From assembly GCA_030695285.1 (NCBI GenBank), contig JAUYTF010000125.1, positions 1 through 7,069 on the forward strand: a DNA stretch of 7,069 nucleotides, read 5' to 3'. Positions 1 through 5,145 of this stretch are shown one piece after another. Position 1 is the stretch's first letter. Each line of letters starts with the position of its first letter. The DNA is from Eubacteriales bacterium. GTDB lineage: Bacteria > Bacillota > Clostridia > Christensenellales > CAG-138. Position numbers and translations under genes: made by a program. The notes beneath the pieces were generated by a model that was given only the letters and a program-made list of their open reading frames with translations, ran no database searches and was not told where the DNA came from.

Positions 1-18
1 GGCGCCCAATCGGGCGCC
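1..18 (-). terminator. Terminator-like hairpin at left edge
   Basis: GGCGCCC (1-7) and GGGCGCC (12-18) form a perfect 7-bp GC stem around a 4-base loop. It lies about 30 bases beyond the stop of the minus-strand sugar transferase gene, where a terminator for that gene would be expected. The U-tract needed for a Rho-independent terminator would lie left of position 1, outside the window, so it cannot be confirmed. On the plus strand the stem is followed by CTGCGTGCG, so it would not terminate in that direction. Confidence 0.45.
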
Positions 19-48
19 CTGCGTGCGTTATAAGGAAACGCTGCTATC

Positions 49-1440
49 TTAGGTGACCTTCTCGTGATTGATGATTCCGCCGAACACGGTTCGAAGGCAG
101 ATTCGAAGATCCAGCCAGAGAGACCAATGCTCAATGTACCAGATATCGTGTTGCACACGCCCTTCAATCGAGGTGTCTCCGCGGTATCCGTTGACCTGCG
201 CCCAGCCGGTGATGCCGGGGCGCACGAGGTGCTTGAGCATGTAGAGCGGTACGGTCTCCTGAAATTGTTCTACATAGTGCGGTATCTCCGGTCGCGGGCC
301 GATCAGGCTCATATCCCCTTTGAGCACGTTGAAAAACTGCGGCAGTTCGTCGATGCTGGTCTTGCGCATGAGGCTGCCAAAGCGCGTCTTGCGCGGGTCG
401 TTGTCCTGCGTCCAGCCGGTATTCTCCTTCGCATTTACGCGCATGGAGCGAAACTTATACATTTGAAACAGGCGCTTGTTCTTGCCAACGCGTGTCTGCT
501 TGAAGATGATCGGCCCCGCGCTGGAGAGCAGCGTACCGATTGCGGCAAAGAGCATCACGGGGCAGGTGAGGATGATGAGCAGCAGCGAGGAGGCGATGTC
601 AAACAGGCGCTTGATCGCCGCGTTGCCGGGATAGTCCAGCGGGGTGGTGCGCAGGCTGAGCAGCTTGCATTCGCCGAACGTTTGTATCGTGGTGCTCGCG
701 GGGATATAGTCGTTGTAGTGTGGAATGATGGAGACCTTTGTGCCATACTTTTCGGTTGCTGCGATGATCTGCGGCAGTAGCGTCGCCTGCTCGAGCTCCA
801 GCGCGACGACAACCTCGTCTATGTCGGGAGAAGCGAGCAGCTCGCTGCCGGCGTTCTTCCATTCTCCGAGGCAGGGCAGGCCGTCTATGCCGCAGCTTTT
901 TCCGATGTAGCCGTCGATAGTATAGCCGAACTGCGGCGCAGAGGCGATGGTTTTCGCGTATTTTTTCGCGAGCGCGCCGCTGCCGATCAGGATCACATGC
1001 TTGAGATTATAGCCCTTGCTGCGATAGTGCGAGAGCACCACGCGAACGAGCATCCGCTTTGTGAGCACCAGCGTGCTGGAAAGCAGGAAGAACAGCCCGA
1101 GCGCCGCGCGCGAAAAATCGACCAGCCGAAACAGATAGAACAGCGCTCCGCCGCCGACTGCGATGACGGCATTGACGAACAGCACCCATTTGATGTCGAA
1201 GCTGAAAGGTTTTCCGCGTACGGAATCGTAGAGCTTGGCGAGCTGGTAACCAAACACGCTGACCAGCGAAAACATGAGCGCAAACCAGAACAGGTTGCTT
1301 ATCAGCAGCGCCGGGTTCTGCGGGTCGTTCCGCACGACGAGCAGCCAAAAACAGGTGGCGCTCATATAAGAAACACCTACGATGATAAAGTCAATCAGCC
1401 GATTGACCTGATTTAATATTCGCTGCCATCTTTTGATCAT
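49..1440 (-). CDS. Undecaprenyl-phosphate sugar-1-phosphate transferase (polyprenyl glycosylphosphotransferase)
   Basis: 463 aa integral membrane enzyme that moves a sugar-1-phosphate (glucose- or galactose-1-phosphate in WcaJ/WbaP relatives) from a UDP-sugar to undecaprenyl phosphate, the first step of exopolysaccharide or capsule repeat assembly. Seen: four hydrophobic segments in the first ~130 residues; a Rossmann-like domain starting at [12 protein letters not shown] (151-162); then the bacterial sugar transferase domain from about residue 277, with a long hydrophobic membrane helix broken by Pro294, KFRSM (329-333), the Asp-Glu pair of SIDELPQ (Asp364/Glu365, catalytic in this superfamily), GPRPE (381-385) and [10 protein letters not shown] (408-417). 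Length matches full-length WcaJ/WbaP-type enzymes, so the gene looks intact. GAGAGGTG lies 4 bases upstream of the ATG, supporting the start. No other polysaccharide gene is in the window, so the sugar and the polymer are unknown. Confidence 0.93.
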   Translation of the reverse strand: MIKRWQRILNQVNRLIDFIIVGVSYMSATCFWLLVVRNDPQNPALLISNLFWFALMFSLVSVFGYQLAKLYDSVRGKPFSFDIKWVLFVNAVIAVGGGALFYLFRLVDFSRAALGLFFLLSSTLVLTKRMLVRVVLSHYRSKGYNLKHVILIGSGALAKKYAKTIASAPQFGYTIDGYIGKSCGIDGLPCLGEWKNAGSELLASPDIDEVVVALELEQATLLPQIIAATEKYGTKVSIIPHYNDYIPASTTIQTFGECKLLSLRTTPLDYPGNAAIKRLFDIASSLLLIILTCPVMLFAAIGTLLSSAGPIIFKQTRVGKNKRLFQMYKFRSMRVNAKENTGWTQDNDPRKTRFGSLMRKTSIDELPQFFNVLKGDMSLIGPRPEIPHYVEQFQETVPLYMLKHLVRPGITGWAQVNGYRGDTSIEGRVQHDIWYIEHWSLWLDLRICLRTVFGGIINHEKVT

Positions 1441-1520
1441 GCCGCACCTCTCTCACTTCTCATGAAGCGTCTTCACTTTTTGCCGTTTGCCGAAGCAGTT
1501 GCGCGCTCGACTTCTTCTTT

Positions 1521-1549
1521 ATCTTACGCATTCAGCTGCTTTGCGTCAA
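1521..1549 (-). promoter_or_regulatory. Candidate sigma-A promoter for the sugar transferase gene
   Basis: Read on the minus strand: -35 TTGACG (1549-1544, 5 of 6 to consensus), a 17-base spacer and -10 TAAGAT (1526-1521, 4 of 6). Transcription would start near 1514, leaving a leader of about 75 bases before the ATG at 1440. Position and spacing are right but the -10 is imperfect. Confidence 0.4.
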
Positions 1550-1705
1550 CTATAGCCACCAAAGCGAGATCCTCTGAGCTGCCTTGCGTGGACAGTGGAC
1601 TGAGGTTTGCGCCAGATTTTGAACGGGCGGACATGGTATCCGCTCCATCGGAAAAACGATGATGGTAAAACAAGAAGGAGGTTCAGAAGAAATACGTTTA
1701 GTCTG

Positions 1706-1745
1706 AAAAAAATGAACATTTTTTCTCTGCGTTTTTCTAAAAAAC
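1706..1745. repeat. Tandem A/T-tract inverted repeats
   Basis: Two small inverted repeats in a row: AAAAAATG/CATTTTTT (1707-1714 and 1717-1724) and GTTTTT/AAAAAC (1731-1736 and 1740-1745). The first has a loop of only two bases, so it is more likely a DNA feature than an RNA hairpin. The tracts are centred roughly one helical turn apart, a pattern known to bend DNA, and end about 42 bases upstream of the candidate transketolase -35 box. Confidence 0.5.
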
Positions 1746-1786
1746 ACTCGCGGCAGGGCGAAAGATGGAGTATGATAGTCTGGATA

Positions 1787-1815
1787 TTGTCATACAAGCG
1801 CGCCGTCGAGATAAA
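1787..1815 (+). promoter_or_regulatory. Candidate sigma-A promoter for the transketolase operon
   Basis: -35 TTGTCA (1787-1792, 5 of 6), a spacer of exactly 17 bases, and -10 GATAAA (1810-1815, 4 of 6). The expected start near 1822 gives a 5' leader of about 47 bases ending in the AGGAGGA ribosome binding site. A second -10-like TATGAT lies at 1771-1776 but has no matching -35. Confidence 0.5.
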
Positions 1816-1853
1816 ACGAACGATGATTTGGGTTGGAAGCGGCGCCGCGCAAG

Positions 1854-1860
1854 AGGAGGA
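1854..1860 (+). promoter_or_regulatory. Shine-Dalgarno site that fixes a TTG start
   Basis: AGGAGGA lies 8 bases before the TTG at 1869-1871. No ATG in that frame is nearby. The longer in-frame alternative, a TTG at 1833, has no purine-rich site at the right distance and would place this consensus site inside the coding region, so the start at 1869 is preferred. Confidence 0.8.
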
Positions 1861-1868
1861 ACGATTTT

Positions 1869-2699
1869 TTGGATACAACGTTAAAAAAGCGGTTGGAGCG
1901 AACAGCGCTTGAAATCCGCATCGGCGTGCTGGAGCAGATGAAGGCGCGCGGCTTTGGCCACGTCGGCGGTTCGCTGAGCATTGCGGACGCGCTTGCTGTG
2001 CTATACGGCTCGCAGATGCGCTTTGATCCCAAGCGCCCGGACTGGGCAGAGCGGGATAAGCTCGTCTGCTCCAAGGGGCACGCAGGCCCGGCTGTGTACG
2101 CGGCGCTTGCGCTCTGTGACTTCTTTCCTTATGAAGTGCTCAAAACACTCAACCAGCCCGGCACCAGTCTGCCGAGCCATTGCGACCACAACAAGACGCC
2201 GGGAGTAGATATGACCACCGGCTCTCTTGGGCAGGGCACGAGCCTTGCCTGCGGGTTGGCGCTTGGCGAGCGGCTGCGCGGACGGGACACAAGGGTTTTC
2301 CTCATCGTCGGCGACGGCGAAACCAACGAAGGTCAGGTCTGGGAAGCCTGCATGTTTGCCTCAGCGAAAAAGCTCGGCAATCTCGTGCTGCTGCTGGACG
2401 TCAACGGCAAACAGCTCGACGGCTGCACGAAGGATATCCTCGACACGCTGGATCTTTCAGCGAAGGTCAAGGCGTTTGGTTTTGACACCGTGAGCATCGA
2501 CGGAAACGACATTGAGGCAGTCTATACCGCGCTGGAGCGCACGAGAAACGGCGGGGATAAACCCTACGCCATCGTGCTCAACACCGTCAAGGGCAAAGGC
2601 GTTGCCGCGGTGGAACAGGCAAAGAGCAACCACAGCATGGCGGTTTCGACCGATCAATGGAACGAATGGCTGCTCTCGCTCATCGCGCAGCTGGATTAA
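1869..2699 (+). CDS. Transketolase, N-terminal (thiamine diphosphate/PP-domain) subunit
   Basis: 276 aa from the TTG start. With the next gene it forms a split transketolase, a cytosolic enzyme of the non-oxidative pentose phosphate pathway that moves two-carbon ketol units between sugar phosphates using thiamine diphosphate and a divalent metal. Seen: GHVGGSLS (30-37) with His31, SKGHAG (68-73), GSLGQGTSLACG (118-129), and the cofactor/metal motif GDGETNEGQVWEA (148-160) followed by DVNGKQLDG (177-185), whose Asn179 fits the metal-ligand position. KGKGV (241-245) is also typical. This half alone lacks the pyrimidine-binding and C-terminal domains, so it should work only with its partner. Split genes of this kind are common in Clostridia and archaea. 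The acceptor sugars cannot be fixed from sequence; a specialised sugar pathway is possible. Confidence 0.93.
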   Translation: MDTTLKKRLERTALEIRIGVLEQMKARGFGHVGGSLSIADALAVLYGSQMRFDPKRPDWAERDKLVCSKGHAGPAVYAALALCDFFPYEVLKTLNQPGTSLPSHCDHNKTPGVDMTTGSLGQGTSLACGLALGERLRGRDTRVFLIVGDGETNEGQVWEACMFASAKKLGNLVLLLDVNGKQLDGCTKDILDTLDLSAKVKAFGFDTVSIDGNDIEAVYTALERTRNGGDKPYAIVLNTVKGKGVAAVEQAKSNHSMAVSTDQWNEWLLSLIAQLD

Positions 2700-2715
2700 G
2701 GGGGGGGATAGTAGT

Positions 2716-3669
2716 ATGGAACTCATTTACGACGGAAGCATGGACTCCCGCCTGTTTAAGGATATCATCGGGCAGACGATCAGCAAACTCAGCGCCCAAG
2801 ACCCGGATTATATCTATCTCGACGCGGATTTGATGAGCTGCGTTGGAACCTGCCAGTGGGCGACGGAAAACCCCGAGCGAGGCATTAACTGCGGTATTTC
2901 GGAAGCGAACATGATCGGTGTTGCCTGCGGCCTTGCCGCAAACGGCTTTAAGCCCGTTGTGCATACGTTTGGCCCGTTTGCCTCGCGCCGTGTGTTTGAT
3001 CAGGTGTTTCTCTCTGCTGGTTACGCGAAAAACGACATCACCATCATCGGCACCGACCCGGGCGTGACGGCAACCTTCAACGGCGGCACGCATATGCCTT
3101 TTGAGGATATTGCGCTGTATCGCACCATTCCGACGGCGACGATTATCGACGTCACGGATGTACCGATGCTCATCAGCGTACTCAAGCAGTGCAAGGATCT
3201 ACCGGGTGTGAAATACATCCGCGTCGGCAGAAAGAACGCGGCAAAGGTGTTTGCGGACGGAACAGAGACGCCCATCGGCCCCGCAATCACCCTGCGCGAG
3301 GGCAAGGACGTCGCCATCTTCGCCAGCGGCATCATGGTGCATGAAGCCATGCAGGCAGCAAACAAACTCGCAAAAAGCGGTATCGAGGCCGCGGTGGTCA
3401 ATTTCTTCACCATCAAGCCGCTCGACACGGACACGGTCAAGAAATACGCCAAGCAGTGCAAAAACATCGTGGTCGCGGAAAACCACAACCGCATCGGCGG
3501 GCTCTACAGCGCGGTCTGTGAAACGCTTGCGCGGGAAAACACCGCCCGCATCGACGTGGTCGCGGTCAACGACGAATACGGCGAGGTCGGCCCGCAGGAT
3601 TATCTGCAAAAGCGCTTTGGCTTAACGGCGGAGCACATCGTCGAGACGGCGACGGCGCTGATCGGATAA
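2716..3669 (+). CDS. Transketolase, C-terminal (pyrimidine-binding plus C-terminal domain) subunit
   Basis: 317 aa partner of the upstream subunit. Start is ATG 2716: the gene lies 16 bases after the TAA of the first subunit and has a G-rich ribosome binding site (eight Gs, 2700-2707). The frame is open upstream to 2512 but that part only shadows the preceding gene. Seen: pyrimidine-binding domain with GISEANM (60-66), whose Glu63 occupies the conserved cofactor-activating glutamate position of transketolase/DXS proteins; HTFGPFASRRVFDQ (83-96); GTDPGVTATFNGGTHMPFED (112-131), with His126 where the family has its THQ histidine; YIRVGRK (167-173); and a C-terminal domain with AENHNRIGGLYSAV (254-267). 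Family members often have EQ or EH after the glutamate; here it is EA. The operon ends at the terminator 32 bases downstream. Confidence 0.93.
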   Translation: MELIYDGSMDSRLFKDIIGQTISKLSAQDPDYIYLDADLMSCVGTCQWATENPERGINCGISEANMIGVACGLAANGFKPVVHTFGPFASRRVFDQVFLSAGYAKNDITIIGTDPGVTATFNGGTHMPFEDIALYRTIPTATIIDVTDVPMLISVLKQCKDLPGVKYIRVGRKNAAKVFADGTETPIGPAITLREGKDVAIFASGIMVHEAMQAANKLAKSGIEAAVVNFFTIKPLDTDTVKKYAKQCKNIVVAENHNRIGGLYSAVCETLARENTARIDVVAVNDEYGEVGPQDYLQKRFGLTAEHIVETATALIG

Positions 3670-3700
3670 AAATCGCCGCCGGAGAATCAGGCATGAGACG

Positions 3701-3730
3701 AAGAGGGGGATACGCTTTCCCCCTCTTTTT
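3701..3730 (+). terminator. Rho-independent terminator of the transketolase operon
   Basis: AAGAGGGGGA (3701-3710) pairs perfectly with TCCCCCTCTT (3718-3727) around a 7-base loop, and the stem runs into a T5 tract (3726-3730). It starts 32 bases after the stop of the second transketolase gene. Stem strength and T-tract are both textbook. Confidence 0.92.
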
Positions 3731-3774
3731 ACGTTTCTCTCGATTCACGCGGGTGCGATTGCATAGCAGACGTG

Positions 3775-3803
3775 TTGCATGAAAACTCATTATCGAGTAT
3801 GCT
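3775..3803 (+). promoter_or_regulatory. Weak candidate promoter for the acetyltransferase gene
   Basis: TTGCAT (3775-3780, 3 of 6), 17 bases, then TATGCT (3798-3803, 4 of 6). The terminator just upstream means the acetyltransferase gene needs its own promoter somewhere in 3731-3850, and this is the best-spaced pair seen. TGTAAT (3807-3812) is an alternative -10 but lacks a -35. The -10 overlaps a short inverted repeat ATGCT/AGCAT (3799-3818). Confidence 0.3.
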
Positions 3804-3839
3804 GTCTGTAATAAGCATGTAGCAAATCTGACCGACAAG

Positions 3840-3850
3840 AATCTACACGG
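3840..3850 (+). repeat. Direct repeat, left copy, flanking the acetyltransferase gene
   Basis: AATCTACACGG ends 10 bases before the acetyltransferase ATG and recurs exactly at 4149-4159, 12 bases after its stop. The last bases merge into the GGGAGAG ribosome binding site. See the matching right copy and the finding. Confidence 0.6.
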
Positions 3851-3860
3851 GAGAGAAGCC

Positions 3861-4136
3861 ATGGAGTTCCAAATCACCGAAGGTCGAGTTTTCAGCCTCA
3901 ACGAGCAGCAGGAAGTTCTATCCGAAGCGACATACTCCTTAGTCAGAGACGGAATCGTAGACATCAACCACACCTATGTCAACCCCGCGCTGCGCGGGCA
4001 GGGCATTGCAGGAGAGTTGATGGAAGCGCTCGCAAGCGAGCTGCGCAAACAGGGGTTAAAGGCCACTGCGTCATGCTCCTATGCCAACGTCTGGCTGGAA
4101 AGACACCGCGCGGCAAATGCGGATATCATCGCGTGA
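3861..4136 (+). CDS. Small GNAT-family N-acetyltransferase (YjdJ/Gtn-like, short form)
   Basis: 91 aa. Resembles the short, single-domain GCN5-related acetyltransferases (YjdJ-like, about 90-100 aa), cytosolic proteins with the acetyl-CoA-binding core but no known physiological substrate. Seen: an N-terminal beta region with EATYSLVRDGIVDINHTYV (22-40), the HT-V signature before the cofactor loop; the acetyl-CoA pyrophosphate loop RGQGIAGELM (45-54), matching the GNAT Q/R-x-x-G-x-G/A motif; a helix to residue 62; and Cys72 in ASCSYANVWLERH (70-82), the conserved C-terminal strand and helix of this subfamily. GGGAGAG (3849-3855) supports the ATG. It is monocistronic, between a strong upstream terminator and a downstream promoter. 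Substrate unknown; its placement does not tie it to either neighbour. Confidence 0.85.
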   Translation: MEFQITEGRVFSLNEQQEVLSEATYSLVRDGIVDINHTYVNPALRGQGIAGELMEALASELRKQGLKATASCSYANVWLERHRAANADIIA

Positions 4137-4148
4137 ATCAACGAGCGT

Positions 4149-4159
4149 AATCTACACGG
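4149..4159 (+). repeat. Direct repeat, right copy, flanking the acetyltransferase gene
   Basis: AATCTACACGG, identical to 3840-3850, 12 bases after the acetyltransferase stop codon. The flanking bases outside the 11-mer differ between the two copies. Confidence 0.6.
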
Positions 4160-4298
4160 TGCATGCTCCCGAGAACCTCGGTTGCGTGGCGTATTAGCCG
4201 AATGAATGGCGTATCGCCTATCCAAACGGCAAAATTATGTGAACGAACTTAAAATTCATGCGCAGTTGTGCGAAAAAACACCCATTTCAGGCCATATG

Positions 4299-4334
4299 TA
4301 TGCAGCGTGCATATTGACAGGCTGTTATGCATAA
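4299..4334. promoter_or_regulatory. Paired TATGCA palindromes, possible operator
   Basis: TATGCA-GCG-TGCATA (4299-4313) is a perfect 6-bp inverted repeat with a 3-base centre that abuts the -35 box. TTATGCATAA (4325-4334) is a perfect 10-base palindrome lying within the spacer between -35 and -10. The two share the half-site TATGCA and their centres are about 23-24 bases apart, close to two helical turns. This is the arrangement of a repressor operator, but no regulator gene is in the window. Confidence 0.45.
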
Positions 4335-4343
4335 TACTACAAT
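4314..4343 (+). promoter_or_regulatory. Strong sigma-A promoter for the signal peptidase/hydrolase unit
   Basis: -35 TTGACA (4314-4319) is a perfect consensus; -10 TACAAT (4338-4343) matches 5 of 6; the spacer is 18 bases. Transcription should begin near 4350, giving a leader of about 130 bases before the ATG at 4479. This is the best promoter in the window. Confidence 0.75.
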
Positions 4344-4371
4344 CATTTCGAGTTAGCATGTAACTATCCTC

Positions 4372-4410
4372 GGCATTCGATGGCGGCTCCCTCAAAACCG
4401 CTCGAGTGCC
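4372..4410 (+). promoter_or_regulatory. mRNA leader hairpin, possible attenuator or translation switch
   Basis: GGCATTCGA (4372-4380) pairs with TCGAGTGCC (4402-4410) over 9 bp with one G-U pair; inside it, after a two-base bulge, GCGG (4383-4386) pairs with CCGC (4398-4401). The loop CTCCCTCAAAA (4387-4397) contains CCCTC, complementary to GAGGG (4467-4471) of the downstream Shine-Dalgarno. The stem is followed by an interrupted T-rich stretch (4411-4430), weaker than a normal terminator tail. Confidence 0.55.
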
Positions 4411-4478
4411 TTACTGTTTCGTTTCATTTCAACATTGCATCCGAGATGACAGTCGGGGGCAGATCAGAGGGCTGATGC

Positions 4479-5051
4479 ATGCGGCATTCCATCAGAAGCA
4501 CGCCGGACGATGTCACAACGGAATATTGGGCGTATGAACAAGCGCCACGCAAGCGAAGAAGCGGAACAGTCTCCAAGGCGCTGCTGCGCGGATGCGTTAC
4601 GGCATTATTGCTCATTGCGCTTGCGCTGTTGTATTTGCGGCAGTATACCGTCGCCGGGGCGTCGATGGCGCCAACCTTGATGGCGGGAGACCGCGTGTTC
4701 TATGTGGGGTTTACCAAGGCGAACTATGGCGACCTGGTTTTATTCGACGCAGGCGAGACGTACGGGTTCGTGATCAAGCGCGTTGTAGGTCTTCCTGGCG
4801 ATATTATTGAGGTCATGCAGGACGGGCGCGTGCTGCGCAACGGTGTGCTGCTTGACGAAGCGTATATCATAACCGATTCGCTGGGCAACAGCGCCCTGCA
4901 AGCGGTCACCATAGAGAGCGGGAGGCTCTTCGTTCTTGGCGATAACCGTGCGGAGTCGATCGATAGCAGGGATGTGCGTGTCGGCCAGATCCGCCTTGCG
5001 TCCGTTCGCGGCGTGGTGACGAGAATGCTGCGGGAAACCGGTCCCTCTTAG
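4479..5051 (+). CDS. Type I signal peptidase (S26 family, Ser/Lys)
   Basis: 190 aa membrane-anchored protease that cuts signal peptides from proteins leaving by the Sec or Tat route; the active site faces outside. Seen: a basic cytoplasmic tail of ~36 residues, one hydrophobic anchor (about 37-54), then the catalytic boxes: SMAPTL with nucleophile Ser62, FVIKRVVGLPGD (97-108) with general base Lys100, and GDNRAESIDSRDVRVG (154-169), the conserved GDN-x3-S-x-DSR box. The lysine marks it as the bacterial rather than the SipW/ER type. Length is normal for one-anchor Gram-positive enzymes. GAGGG (4467-4471) lies 7 bases before the ATG. The promoter and leader upstream suggest regulated expression, and the next gene encodes an exported protein, a likely substrate. 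The usual symbol sipS/lepB is not assigned because paralogues are common. Confidence 0.94.
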   Translation: MRHSIRSTPDDVTTEYWAYEQAPRKRRSGTVSKALLRGCVTALLLIALALLYLRQYTVAGASMAPTLMAGDRVFYVGFTKANYGDLVLFDAGETYGFVIKRVVGLPGDIIEVMQDGRVLRNGVLLDEAYIITDSLGNSALQAVTIESGRLFVLGDNRAESIDSRDVRVGQIRLASVRGVVTRMLRETGPS

Positions 5052-5093
5052 CGAAAGAGAAGGATACTGCGAGGGTTTAAAAGATTGAAGATA

Positions 5094-5125
5094 GCCGGAG
5101 CAAGCCGCATATCGGCTGGCTCGGC
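5094..5125 (+). repeat. Intergenic hairpin between signal peptidase and hydrolase genes
   Basis: GCCG(G)AGC (5094-5101) pairs with GCTCGGC (5119-5125) apart from one bulged G, and inside it AGCCG (5103-5107) pairs with CGGCT (5113-5117) around CATAT. No T-tract follows (next bases AAAACAAAGG), so it is not a normal terminator. It ends 20 bases before the hydrolase ATG, just upstream of its AAGGA site, and could affect mRNA stability or the expression ratio of the two genes. Confidence 0.5.
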
Positions 5126-5145
5126 AAAACAAAGGATCAGCGGGT

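Larger units (their letters stand above)
1441..1868. other. Divergent intergenic region, no convincing gene
   Basis: 428 bases between the divergent sugar transferase and transketolase genes. Open frames here lack both a ribosome binding site and recognisable protein character. It holds candidate promoters in both directions, an A/T-tract cluster (1706-1745), a small hairpin CATCG/CGATG (1646-1661) and an isolated perfect Shine-Dalgarno-like AAGGAGGT (1675-1682) with no ATG, GTG or TTG at working distance. Confidence 0.7.
4137..4478. other. Regulatory intergenic region and leader, no gene
   Basis: About 340 bases, visibly more AT-rich than the coding parts. From left to right: the right-hand direct repeat (4149-4159); a small hairpin CCGAG/CTCGG (4169-4181) without a T-tract; TATGCA inverted repeats; a near-consensus promoter (4314-4343); a long hairpin (4372-4410); a T-rich stretch (4411-4430); and the ribosome binding site of the signal peptidase gene. 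No open frame here has a believable start. Confidence 0.75.

Noticed and set aside
64..780. Long plus-strand open frame (238 codons) opposite the sugar transferase gene
   Set aside because: It is antisense to a gene with all the family motifs, has no ribosome binding site, and its translation is Arg/Ala/His-rich without domain character.
1833..1868. Upstream TTG (1833) as transketolase start
   Set aside because: The 12 extra residues are not family-like and the consensus ribosome binding site at 1854-1860 would fall inside the gene; TTG 1869 fits better.
1607..1912. Plus-strand open frame of 101 codons before the transketolase gene
   Set aside because: It overlaps the transketolase start in another frame, has no ribosome binding site at its first ATG, and is rich in Arg/Lys without recognisable motifs. 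An internal ATG at 1712 is 30 bases from AAGGAGGT, too far.
2512..2715. Upstream extension of the second transketolase frame
   Set aside because: It overlaps the first subunit and reads as an Arg/Ser-rich shadow translation; ATG 2716 has a proper ribosome binding site.
4169..4181. Hairpin CCGAG/CTCGG as terminator for the acetyltransferase gene
   Set aside because: Only five base pairs, a three-base loop and no T-tract (followed by TTGCGTGGCG).
4187..4214. Direct repeat TGGCGTAT (4187-4194 and 4207-4214)
   Set aside because: Only eight bases, two copies, far from the promoter; expected by chance and not tied to any other structure.
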